Origin: Prosthecobacter debontii
GTDB taxonomy: Bacteria; Verrucomicrobiota; Verrucomicrobiia; Verrucomicrobiales; Verrucomicrobiaceae
Length of the DNA stretch: 64,000 bases
NCBI RefSeq assembly: GCF_900167535.1
Contig: NZ_FUYE01000006.1
Span: 124,001 to 188,000 of the forward strand
Reading direction: 5' to 3'
Every line of letters starts with the position of its first letter. The stretch's first letter is position 1. The translations under genes and the position numbers were made by a program. The notes under the pieces are model-generated. The model made no database searches and was not told the DNA's origin. It worked only from the letters and a program-made list of their open reading frames with translations. This document shows, in pieces, positions 51,915-59,045 of this stretch.

Positions 51915-52577
51915 TTGAACTCGTTCTATGTCTCAGGTCCAGCCAGCCTCAAAAACGCTCATGTCTTATACGGAGGTGCGCAAGCTCTTCTCCGCCGGGC
52001 GGCTGAAGCTGCGCAGGCAAAAAGCCATGACGGGGAAGAAAGTGCGCGCTCAGCAGGCCACGATGAAGTCGCGGCACTGAAGCGCTTCGCTGACGAGGCA
52101 GGCCTCTGGATGGAGGGTGCGGCGGTCCGTGCTTACATGCGCATGAAGGAGCATGTCATGAAAGGCGGCAGTGAGCACCGCGTCGCTCTTTGGCGCGGCA
52201 CACGTGTCTTGAAAGATCTGGCCGTGCAGGCCCAGGCTACCGAATCACTGTTCGACTATCTGACAGATCATTTGTTAGCGAATCACCTGTTTGGCGATGA
52301 TGTCTGCCTGGAAGGTTTCTTTGAGGACGACCGCATGCTGCACATCGTGGTGTCTCAGCCCCTGGTGGTGGGGCGGCACCCCGTTTGGCGAGAGCTTGTG
52401 GAAGGACTGAGCCGTCAGGGCCTGATCCTCGAAAATCCAGGGTCCAAGCTCCCCGTCTTCAATGTGATTGTGGCCAAAGAAGGCGGATTCATCCACCCCA
52501 TCGATGCGCATTTTTATTTCGATGACCAAGCGGCGCGGATCGATGCGCTGAAAAGGCTCGGAATTTTGGGTCCATGA
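51915..52577 (+). CDS. Divergent polyvalent-type kinase-like protein
   Basis: Up to 220 residues from TTG 51915; the well-supported part starts near 52060 (EVAALKRFADEAGLWMEGAAV). It then follows the same block order as the other two kinase-like proteins: GGSEHRVALWRGTRVLKDLA, DYLTDHLLANHLFGDDVCLE, HIVVSQPLVVGRHPVWRELV, FNVIVAKEGGFIHPIDAHF. The Asp of the D-x-x-x-x-N block aligns with Lys here, so catalysis is doubtful. It lies 120 bp after terL; polyvalent-type domains are common near packaging and head genes of phages. The start is unsettled because of the overlapping frame at 51928-52080. Confidence 0.5.
   Translation: MNSFYVSGPASLKNAHVLYGGAQALLRRAAEAAQAKSHDGEESARSAGHDEVAALKRFADEAGLWMEGAAVRAYMRMKEHVMKGGSEHRVALWRGTRVLKDLAVQAQATESLFDYLTDHLLANHLFGDDVCLEGFFEDDRMLHIVVSQPLVVGRHPVWRELVEGLSRQGLILENPGSKLPVFNVIVAKEGGFIHPIDAHFYFDDQAARIDALKRLGILGP
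51928..52080 (+). CDS. Possible 50-codon basic protein overlapping the next frame
   Basis: ATG 51928 opens a frame ending at TGA 52078-52080 with SYTEVRKLFSAGRLKLRRQK and AMTGKKVRAQQATMKSRH. It is Arg/Lys-rich and has a better start codon than the longer overlapping frame. It may be a separate small gene upstream of the kinase-like domain or the true N-terminus before a frameshift. Confidence 0.35.
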   Translation: MSQVQPASKTLMSYTEVRKLFSAGRLKLRRQKAMTGKKVRAQQATMKSRH

Positions 52578-52677
52578 GGAGGCGGGATCCCTTCACTCTG
52601 GACGCCGATCTCAGCCGTGATGCCAGCAGTAAAGGTGGTCACCGAGAGGTGGCCCGGTTTGGGTTGGTAAGGGGAGA

Positions 52678-53535
52678 TTAATTTGAGGCGGTGTTCGAAG
52701 CCTTTTCAGCGAAGTTTCTCAATTTAGTATGGTCACCATATAAAGCAGTTTGGACATCAAGACCCTGAATATTGCTGCAGACATCCATCGCAATCTCATG
52801 CGTCTTTGTTGTAGATTTGGGGGCTTTTACAACAATCATACAATCATCTGGTAAAACATGAGCATTACGTAAGCGAGTGAGGCCGCCGACTACTTCATCA
52901 TTCCTTCTGAGGATATCCGTCGATTCATTAAAATTGAGATTGAGGACACGAATCGCTCGCTCGACCCGAGAATGTGTTTGATGCACAAAGGGAAACTTCA
53001 TTCGATAAATGTCGGTTCCTACGTCCAGCGCGTGGTAGAATCTATGAAGGTTCCACTGTTTGAGACTATTGGAAATGGCTTCACGCATAAGTTGCTCTTG
53101 ATACTCCTTAGGCTGCGCAAACTGCCGTCTAACATAGTCCGCGAAAAGGCGCTTGAGAGCCGCGACTGGATCTGCATCTAGCAACACCCGTGGCTCGCTA
53201 AAATAAAAAAGCGTTTTGCGTGGCCTTGTTAGAAACTGGAAGGCTGCACTGAGATTGGGTGCTCCACCAGCTAGTGACAGGCAGCCATCAATGTCCGTTG
53301 ATTTAGGATTTAACCGTTTGATTTCCTGTTCCAATGCTAGAATGCCATGTCGATAAATGGAGGCATCCAGCTCATTGAAAAAATGGGTGACCCGGGTCGA
53401 TCTCTTTTTCTCGAGTAAAAAGCCTAAATAACCGAGTTCCTCACACAAGACTAGAACACCAATATTCACAAACTCTTCCGTTTCCCTGTAGGGCAGGAAA
53501 CGAATAATCGAGTATTTGCAGAGGTGTGGTTTCAT
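52678..53535 (-). CDS. DUF3037-like protein
   Basis: 285 residues from ATG 53535 (TTG 53544 possible). The beginning, YSIIRFLPYRETEEFVNIGVLVL, is the hallmark of DUF3037 proteins, and residues further on (FYFSEPRVLLDADPVAALKRLF) also fit. DUF3037 proteins are typically encoded next to a HipA-like kinase, as is the case here (27 bp gap). The pair is presumably a toxin-antitoxin or stress module. Lower GC than its surroundings and - strand orientation against + strand phage genes indicate a separately acquired cassette. Confidence 0.75.
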   Translation of the reverse strand: MKPHLCKYSIIRFLPYRETEEFVNIGVLVLCEELGYLGFLLEKKRSTRVTHFFNELDASIYRHGILALEQEIKRLNPKSTDIDGCLSLAGGAPNLSAAFQFLTRPRKTLFYFSEPRVLLDADPVAALKRLFADYVRRQFAQPKEYQEQLMREAISNSLKQWNLHRFYHALDVGTDIYRMKFPFVHQTHSRVERAIRVLNLNFNESTDILRRNDEVVGGLTRLRNAHVLPDDCMIVVKAPKSTTKTHEIAMDVCSNIQGLDVQTALYGDHTKLRNFAEKASNTASN

Positions 53536-53562
53536 TGAAATCAATGTATAATACGTTTTGGG

Positions 53563-54264
53563 TCAAGGCAGTCTTCGTGTCAGCAATGCGCGAGTTTTTG
53601 TGAGAAAATCCTCCTGAGCATTTAACCACTCTGGCGGTATCGCGGCAAATATACCATCAAGTTCATCGAGTCCCCCTCTCAGCCACTCAATGATTTCGTC
53701 AGCGTTGTTGTTTCCCCAGCACGTGTTCCAATCTTCTCGAAAGATATGTGTGTCAGAGGACTTGCGAACGGGATCTGGAGATAAGGTTAAATGATGATCG
53801 ATTAACCATAGCTGTTTTTCGCGTGCCTGCCATAAAAGATTCGGATTTTGATCGCGGCGGTCACTATTATGAATCCAGTGATCAAATGCCAGAACACGCA
53901 GCCGTAAATCATCCGGAATTTGATTTGCGACCGCTTTGGGAAAGGTATCGGCAAAATCTACGGCTAAAGAGCCGAATGACCAGCCTGCGACCAAGTCATA
54001 ATCTGAGTGGTTTGATTCATCCAAAAGCTCTTTAGGCAACCAAGCAATACAGACTGGCGGGCAAGGGAGTTCTAGTGCTTGAGCTAATTTGCTGCATACC
54101 CATTCACAAAGTAAGGGATTTTTATCAGAACGGCGTGTCTTAATGAAATAACGATTTCCATCCGAGGCTCGACATTCCAAGGGGCGTAAAATGCTACTTG
54201 TCTCACGGCCTTGGATCTCTGTGATGCGAATGCTCTCTTCTGTAGGTTGAGTCTCATGTTGCAT
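53563..54264 (-). CDS. HipA-like kinase (HipA_2 type)
   Basis: 233 residues from ATG 54264. The first lobe is short: SDGNRYFIKTRRSDKNPLL with a candidate ATP Lys42, then ELPCPPVCIAWLPKEL. The catalytic block is LAFDHWIHNSDRRDQNPNLLW with Asp135 and Asn140, followed by LWLIDHHLTL with the metal-binding Asp156. These mark the small HipA-like kinase family that accompanies DUF3037. No separate antitoxin of HipB type is adjacent. Likely a cargo TA-like pair transcribed leftward. Confidence 0.75.
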   Translation of the reverse strand: MQHETQPTEESIRITEIQGRETSSILRPLECRASDGNRYFIKTRRSDKNPLLCEWVCSKLAQALELPCPPVCIAWLPKELLDESNHSDYDLVAGWSFGSLAVDFADTFPKAVANQIPDDLRLRVLAFDHWIHNSDRRDQNPNLLWQAREKQLWLIDHHLTLSPDPVRKSSDTHIFREDWNTCWGNNNADEIIEWLRGGLDELDGIFAAIPPEWLNAQEDFLTKTRALLTRRLP

Positions 54265-54380
54265 GATCAAAATCCTGGCTCAGCGCTTCTGAGGGTTTTA
54301 CCCAAAAGAAATTTTACCGCAATAGTGATTTGAGATTATTTGGTTTCTTTAATCGGAGCTCACTATCAAGTTGCCCCATC

Positions 54381-54396
54381 TTGAACACGTGTTCAA
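54381..54396. promoter_or_regulatory. Perfect 16-bp palindrome TTGAACAC/GTGTTCAA
   Basis: TTGAACACGTGTTCAA, between the divergent HipA-like and Fic genes, 156 bp upstream of the Fic ATG. Contains GAAC-N4-GTTC, the core of Gram-positive-type SOS boxes, but this is the everted form relative to the TGTTC-N4-GAACA site at 24140. It is most likely an operator for one of the two genes. Confidence 0.5.
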
Positions 54397-54551
54397 CCTC
54401 ATGCCAGAAAAAGTCATGCATGGACACCTATGGACAGGCTTGGTCATGAATGAGACAAAAAACTGGACATTTTTTCAGACTTTTTGCGCGATATCTGTTT
54501 ACTTATACCCGTATTTACAAGTCAGAGAGCGTTTTTTGAATCTGGACATTT

Positions 54552-55733
54552 ATGCGGAAATATGAGCAGACACATCCTTGGCTGAAATTCCACATTCGCT
54601 TGTGGGAGATCGGGCATGAGTTTTGGTTGCATCTGGGGGAGGCGGTGTCGAAGTGCGAGCACCTCTCCAAGGTGCCGCTGCGGCCTGCCACGGCTCAGCT
54701 ATTGCATCAGGTCTATATGGCCAAGGGAGCGGCGGCTACGACGGCGATCGAGGGGAATACGCTTTCTGAGGAGGAGGTGCTGCGGGCGGTGGAGGGGCGG
54801 CTGGAGGTGGCGCCCTCTCGTGAGTATCTGAAGCAGGAAGTGGATAATGTGATCGCGGCTTTCATGCGGATCAGCAGTCAGATCTCCAGCCAGACACTGC
54901 CGCCGCTTTCCGTGTCTTTGATGAAGCAGTTCAATGCGCAGGTGCTGCAGGATGTGCCGAAGGAAGAGTGGGTGGTGCCGGGGGAATACCGGGATCGCTC
55001 CGTCATCGTGGGGAGAGTGTATCGTGGAGCTCCGGCGGAGGATTGTGATTACCTGATGGATCGCCTGTGTGAGTGGCTGAATGGGCCTGACTTTGCCCTC
55101 AGCAAGCCGGGCATGGAGATGGTGTCTGCGATCATCAAGGCAGTGCTGGCGCATGTGTATCTGGCCTGGATCCACCCTTTTGGTGATGGCAATGGCCGCA
55201 CGGCTCGGCTGGTGGAGTTTTATCTGCTGATGTCGGCGGGTATGCCTGCGCCTGCGGCTCATCTCATGAGCAATCATTACAACCAGACGAAGGAGGAATA
55301 TTATCGTCAGCTCGATCACGCCAGTAAGTCGGGTGGGGATCTGATGCCCTTTCTCTGCTATGCGGTGCGTGGGCTGGTGGATGGGCTGCGCGGGCAGCTG
55401 GAGTATGTGTGGACGCAACAGTGGGACATGACATGGAGAAACCATGTGCATGAGCTGTTTCAAAATCGCACACGCCCAGGGGATGTGCGTCAGCGGCATC
55501 TGGCGCTGGATCTGGGGCAGAAGAATGATTGGGTGGAGCTGAGTCAGGTGGATGAACTGACGCCGCGGCTCGCCAAAGCCTATGCCACCAAGACAACCAA
55601 GACCCTGCAACGTGATTTAGCTGAACTCGAGGAAATGGGGCTGATCGTGCGGGAGGGACGAAAGGTGCGAGCCAAGCGAGAGCTGATCTTTGCCTTCCTA
55701 CCCCTGAGACATCGTTCTGAGGTGGATGTGTGA
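54552..55733 (+). CDS. Fic-domain AMP-transferase with N-terminal inhibitory helix
   Basis: 393 residues. The catalytic loop HPFGDGNGRTARL begins at His208, fully intact. The inhibitory motif TTAIEGN (63-69) in an N-terminal helix matches [ST]xxxE[GN] and makes this a class II, self-inhibited Fic protein. The C-terminal region (LTPRLAKAYATKTTKTLQRDLAELEEMGLI) is a winged helix, probably DNA-binding. Predicted to transfer AMP to target proteins; target unknown. It is divergent from the HipA-like/DUF3037 pair, so two post-translational-modification enzymes sit back to back in the terL-connector gap. Confidence 0.9.
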   Translation: MRKYEQTHPWLKFHIRLWEIGHEFWLHLGEAVSKCEHLSKVPLRPATAQLLHQVYMAKGAAATTAIEGNTLSEEEVLRAVEGRLEVAPSREYLKQEVDNVIAAFMRISSQISSQTLPPLSVSLMKQFNAQVLQDVPKEEWVVPGEYRDRSVIVGRVYRGAPAEDCDYLMDRLCEWLNGPDFALSKPGMEMVSAIIKAVLAHVYLAWIHPFGDGNGRTARLVEFYLLMSAGMPAPAAHLMSNHYNQTKEEYYRQLDHASKSGGDLMPFLCYAVRGLVDGLRGQLEYVWTQQWDMTWRNHVHELFQNRTRPGDVRQRHLALDLGQKNDWVELSQVDELTPRLAKAYATKTTKTLQRDLAELEEMGLIVREGRKVRAKRELIFAFLPLRHRSEVDV

Positions 55734-55743
55734 TGAATGCGCG

Positions 55744-55859
55744 CGATCCTATCGAAGCCGTAAGCATTTCCGTCGGAAAAAGGCCTCCAAATAAGGATTT
55801 TCGTCGGTCCGTAAGTGTTTTCGTCGAAAACGGGGCTGGTGGGAGGTGAAATAGGATCG
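55744..55859. mobile_element. 116-bp element with 9-bp inverted ends and two covarying hairpins
   Basis: CGATCCTAT (55744-55752) and ATAGGATCG (55851-55859) are exact inverted ends. Inside, CCGTAAG recurs at 55758 and 55809, each followed by a mini-hairpin: TTTCC-GTC-GGAAA (55767-55779) and TTTTC-GTC-GAAAA (55818-55830). The C-G to T-A change between copies keeps pairing. Just after the Fic stop, so it could also act at the 3' end of that mRNA. Confidence 0.45.
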
Positions 55860-55955
55860 GGTGGCGGCGTGAGGATGTGGCGATAGCGATGAGCCCTTTT
55901 TCTATCCTCAACACCACTTTCACCTTACCTGCCTATCCGACGTATCTTTAGCCTC

Positions 55956-56753
55956 ATGGGCATGTTCGGATTCTTCAAAAAGCGGCAAGAGCAGAAAGCA
56001 GTGCGAGATGCGGAGGCGATGGCGCTGGGGGAACTTCTGCGGGAGGTGGATGAGGGGCGGGCTGGCAAGCTGGACCTGGCGCTGGTGATCCATGATCGGG
56101 AAGGCAGCAAGGAGTCGCTGAGCCGGGTCTTCATGGAGCTGCCGCAGGCGGAGCTGTATGTGGCGAATGCGAGTGCGGAGCGTCTGGAGGATCCGGCGGT
56201 GATGCTGATGGGGGAGCCGCCGCAGCCGTTCGTGGTGGTCTTCACCCGTCAGGAGTGGGCGGTGGCCGGTGCGCATCCGCCCTTTGATCGTGTGGAGGCG
56301 GTGTCGGCCATGGAGTTGGCGCTGAAGATGCCGGCGTCGGCCGGGATGGTTTTCAATCCCGAAACACCGCTGGTGACCGGGGTGCTGACGGCGCCGATGC
56401 TGGACGCCTTTCGCCAAATCCTGGAGCACGATCCACTGATGGAGGGCACGCTCTACACGGTGTGGACGAGCGGGGCGTATCGGGTGGTGAAGCTGCTGAA
56501 AGTGGATGCCGGAGGCGTGCACATCCGCCTGTATGCCGGCGGCCATGCCGAGCGCCCTCAGAAGGTAGAAGCTGGGATGCTGACGCTCTCGGGTGCCGAT
56601 GAGAAACATCGCAGCATGGGCCATCTGCCCTTCACCCGCCGCAGCTTCCTGGCCATGGGCCCGCGCTTGCTGACGGTGCAACCGGTGCAGGAGGATGAGC
56701 TGGAGGGCTATCGCCTGTGGGCGGAGAGCCAGGGCGGGTATTTTGGCGGGTGA
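55956..56753 (+). CDS. SseB-like protein
   Basis: 265 residues. Residues ~25-150 resemble the SseB N-terminal domain: SLSRVFMELPQAELYVANAS, QPFVVVFTRQEWAVAGAHPP, VEAVSAMELALKMPASAGMV and FNPETP. The C-terminal ~110 residues (TLYTVWTSGAYRVVKLLKVD and GGVHIRLYAGGHAERP) are beta-rich and may be a second module common in stand-alone SseB homologues. In non-pathogens the role of SseB-like proteins is not established. No signal peptide. Starts 222 bp after Fic in the same direction. Confidence 0.65.
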   Translation: MGMFGFFKKRQEQKAVRDAEAMALGELLREVDEGRAGKLDLALVIHDREGSKESLSRVFMELPQAELYVANASAERLEDPAVMLMGEPPQPFVVVFTRQEWAVAGAHPPFDRVEAVSAMELALKMPASAGMVFNPETPLVTGVLTAPMLDAFRQILEHDPLMEGTLYTVWTSGAYRVVKLLKVDAGGVHIRLYAGGHAERPQKVEAGMLTLSGADEKHRSMGHLPFTRRSFLAMGPRLLTVQPVQEDELEGYRLWAESQGGYFGG

Positions 56754-57047
56754 GTGACGGATGACGGATGATCCCGCGGGCGGAAATGGAGGCGGTGGTC
56801 CCAAATGACTTTCACTGAAATCGCTGTTTTTACTCGTGGGTGAAAATTGTGTTTGGATTGAAATCGAACCCCGCATGAGCCCTTCGAATCACTTTGCGGC
56901 GATTTGGGAGGGCCTGAGAGCTGGGCTACGATTCATGCAGGACGCGGATCTGAAGGATCGGCTCTGCGGGTCTCCAGCAAGGAAATCAAAAATTGATGTC
57001 ACAGCTTTACGAGATTGCGCCTAGTCTTAGCACAAGCTCAAATCACG
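56754..57047. other. Spacer without recognised gene
   Basis: About 290 bp with no protein-like frame apart from a 62-codon one (56836-57024) of uncertain value. Probably contains the promoter of the coiled-coil gene. Confidence 0.35.
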
Positions 57048-58181
57048 ATGACTACTCCTCCTTCCGCGAATTCAAACGACTCGTCAGATGCCATTAGACC
57101 CGCTGTGGACAGTTGGCTCGCGGAAGCTCAGCGACACTTGAAGGCAGAAGTGCGGGAAACGCTCACAAGGCTCAGCAGCGTGCCGCAGGGGAGCCCGGAA
57201 CATCAGGATCTGGTCACCAAGTTTGAAGCGCTGACGGAGAAAAATAAGGACATCAATACCCTGAAAGACGACCTGGATAACGGGGTGGATCCGCTTTTGG
57301 TTTTAAATGAAATGGGGTTCAATGAAATCGTTAGCCTGGCACCCGATGTTCAGGCTCAACTTTCAGCTGCCATCCAGCAAAAGTATCCGAGCATCGTGGG
57401 GAATAAGCAAAACGCATCTTTGGAGGAGTTGCTTAGCAAGCTCAATGACGAAGGTCGGCTGCGCGATCTGGATCAAGGCATCAAAGATCAATACAACGAT
57501 CTAAAAGCCAAGTTCAACGATCCTGCTTTGACGCAGAATGAGAAGATTCAGATCAAGCAGCAGATGTATGATATGAAGGAGCAGCATCCAGAATTGAAGC
57601 AACTGGATCGCAGCACCTTGGGCAGGAACCTGCACAGCGGCCTAAGAGACGCCGTGCAAATGGCGGACAGCCTCAAAGATAAAGTGACTCAGTCAGCAGG
57701 CAGTGTGAAGAGTCACCTCAGTGATGGACTCAAGTCACTGAAGCAAGGGGTGACAAGTCTGTCTGACCGCCTCAAGATCATGGAGAATAAACATGAACTG
57801 GATAAGCTCGATAAAAAGCTGGGGGATCTGAATCAGGGAGCCGACCAACTGAATCAGGATAAGCAAGCCTTCGAGAGGCAGGTCATGATGGCGAACGTGG
57901 TTTCCGGGCCAGGTAGCGTGGATCCAGCCCGCCGAGAGCAGATCGTCCAAGATAATCTCAAACAGTTGTTAGGTCAAACTCAGGATCTGAGCGTCGATGA
58001 CCTGAATAAAATGGCGCAGCAGAAGCTGGCAGACTTCGACGCCAAGATCAAAGACGTGAATGTGAAAGCGGATGAGATCAAGGCCAAGGTCCAAAAAGTG
58101 ACGGATCAGCAGAATGACCTTCAAAACAAAAAGAACACCCCTCAACAAAGCGCCTCGCAGACCGTGAAGCAGAAGGTGTGA
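57048..58181 (+). CDS. Coiled-coil protein of unknown function
   Basis: 377 residues from ATG 57048. Nearly all helical, rich in Asp, Lys, Gln and Leu with heptad spacing: KLDKKLGDLNQGADQLNQDK and VKADEIKAKVQKVTDQQNDL are clear coiled coils. A DUF-like middle (NEMGFNEIVSLAPDVQAQLS, YPSIVGNKQNASLEELLSKL) breaks the pattern. There is no signal peptide or TM. In a phage region such proteins can be scaffolds or tail-associated; position between terL and the connector would allow a scaffold role, but there is no homology I recognise. Confidence 0.55.
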   Translation: MTTPPSANSNDSSDAIRPAVDSWLAEAQRHLKAEVRETLTRLSSVPQGSPEHQDLVTKFEALTEKNKDINTLKDDLDNGVDPLLVLNEMGFNEIVSLAPDVQAQLSAAIQQKYPSIVGNKQNASLEELLSKLNDEGRLRDLDQGIKDQYNDLKAKFNDPALTQNEKIQIKQQMYDMKEQHPELKQLDRSTLGRNLHSGLRDAVQMADSLKDKVTQSAGSVKSHLSDGLKSLKQGVTSLSDRLKIMENKHELDKLDKKLGDLNQGADQLNQDKQAFERQVMMANVVSGPGSVDPARREQIVQDNLKQLLGQTQDLSVDDLNKMAQQKLADFDAKIKDVNVKADEIKAKVQKVTDQQNDLQNKKNTPQQSASQTVKQKV

Positions 58182-58263
58182 TATCCATCCACACCCAGGT
58201 GATGGACTCAAATAGCTGTGATTTCCTCTTGCCATCCTTCCTGTTAGTCCCTGCGCTGCGGGA

Positions 58264-58671
58264 ATGAAGGCGGAAGCGATTTCAATTCCTGAGCTGAACA
58301 GCCCCCAGAGTGTCGTAGGTGACCCACCTCTCACGCCCTACCAACTTGCGCAGCGGGTGTATGCCACGGAGCCGTGTGCGCGGTCGCTGGAGGAAGACAT
58401 CGTACTGCATCTGGCGCATGGGTATGTGGTCGCGCGGCCGGATGCCCTGGCGATGGCGAGGCCGGTGTGGAAGCACTGGCCGTATGAAAAGCTGGCGTCA
58501 CCCTGGATCGTGGCACCGGAGGGGGATGCGTGGTGGATCTGGCTGCTGGCGGGGGATCTGAAAACGGCGATGACCTGGCTGCCGGATGCGCAGCGCCCAT
58601 GGATCGGCTATGAGCGGGTGAATGTGCCCCGGTGGGTGAGGAGGGAGAGGTTGGTGAGGGGAGGTTTTTGA
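58264..58671 (+). CDS. Hypothetical protein
   Basis: 135 residues. A helix-rich first part (LTPYQLAQRVYATEPCARSLEED) is followed by a Trp-rich second half (WKHWPYEKLASPWIVAPEGDAWWIWLLAGD). No signal peptide. The layout (proline, short helix, many Trp) occurs in small phage or effector-immunity proteins, but I recognise no family. It follows the coiled-coil gene by 82 bp in the same direction. Confidence 0.5.
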   Translation: MKAEAISIPELNSPQSVVGDPPLTPYQLAQRVYATEPCARSLEEDIVLHLAHGYVVARPDALAMARPVWKHWPYEKLASPWIVAPEGDAWWIWLLAGDLKTAMTWLPDAQRPWIGYERVNVPRWVRRERLVRGGF

Positions 58672-59045
58672 CAGGATGAAGGCTATTGAGGAGTGGACCC
58701 TGTATTCTAGATCTTTAGCCTTCAGGGTGCTTGAATGCAGGCTTCCGCGCTGTTGAGCTCCTTCCAGGTATTCCATTCATTTTGTCAGGGGAATGTGCGA
58801 CGGGGCAGTGCACGACTACGCGGTAGGCAGTGCGGGCTTCAATGAATAAAAGTAACCTAAATACTTAGGTTTTAATTTTTGTTGAAATCGTTCTAGACCC
58901 TAGATGATGAGGTGGAATAGCGTGTTTATGTTGAGAATAATGATGCGATTATCCGTGTTTATTTTCTCATCACACGGCCCCATTTGTTTTCAGGGATCTT
59001 CGTTTTGGATTTCTGGGGTTTCGGATAGTCAACTAAACCATTGAT
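58672..59045. other. AT-rich spacer, probable promoter of the ASH/delta-60 gene
   Basis: GC content drops from 58840 on. CGTGTTTAT occurs twice (about 58921 and 58953) around AATAATGATGCGATTATCC. No gene seen. A promoter for the 59046 gene is expected here but no clear -35/-10 pair stands out. Confidence 0.4.

Noticed and set aside
54371..54565. 64-codon + strand frame before Fic
   Set aside because: Covers the palindrome and promoter region and overlaps the Fic start; composition is not convincing.
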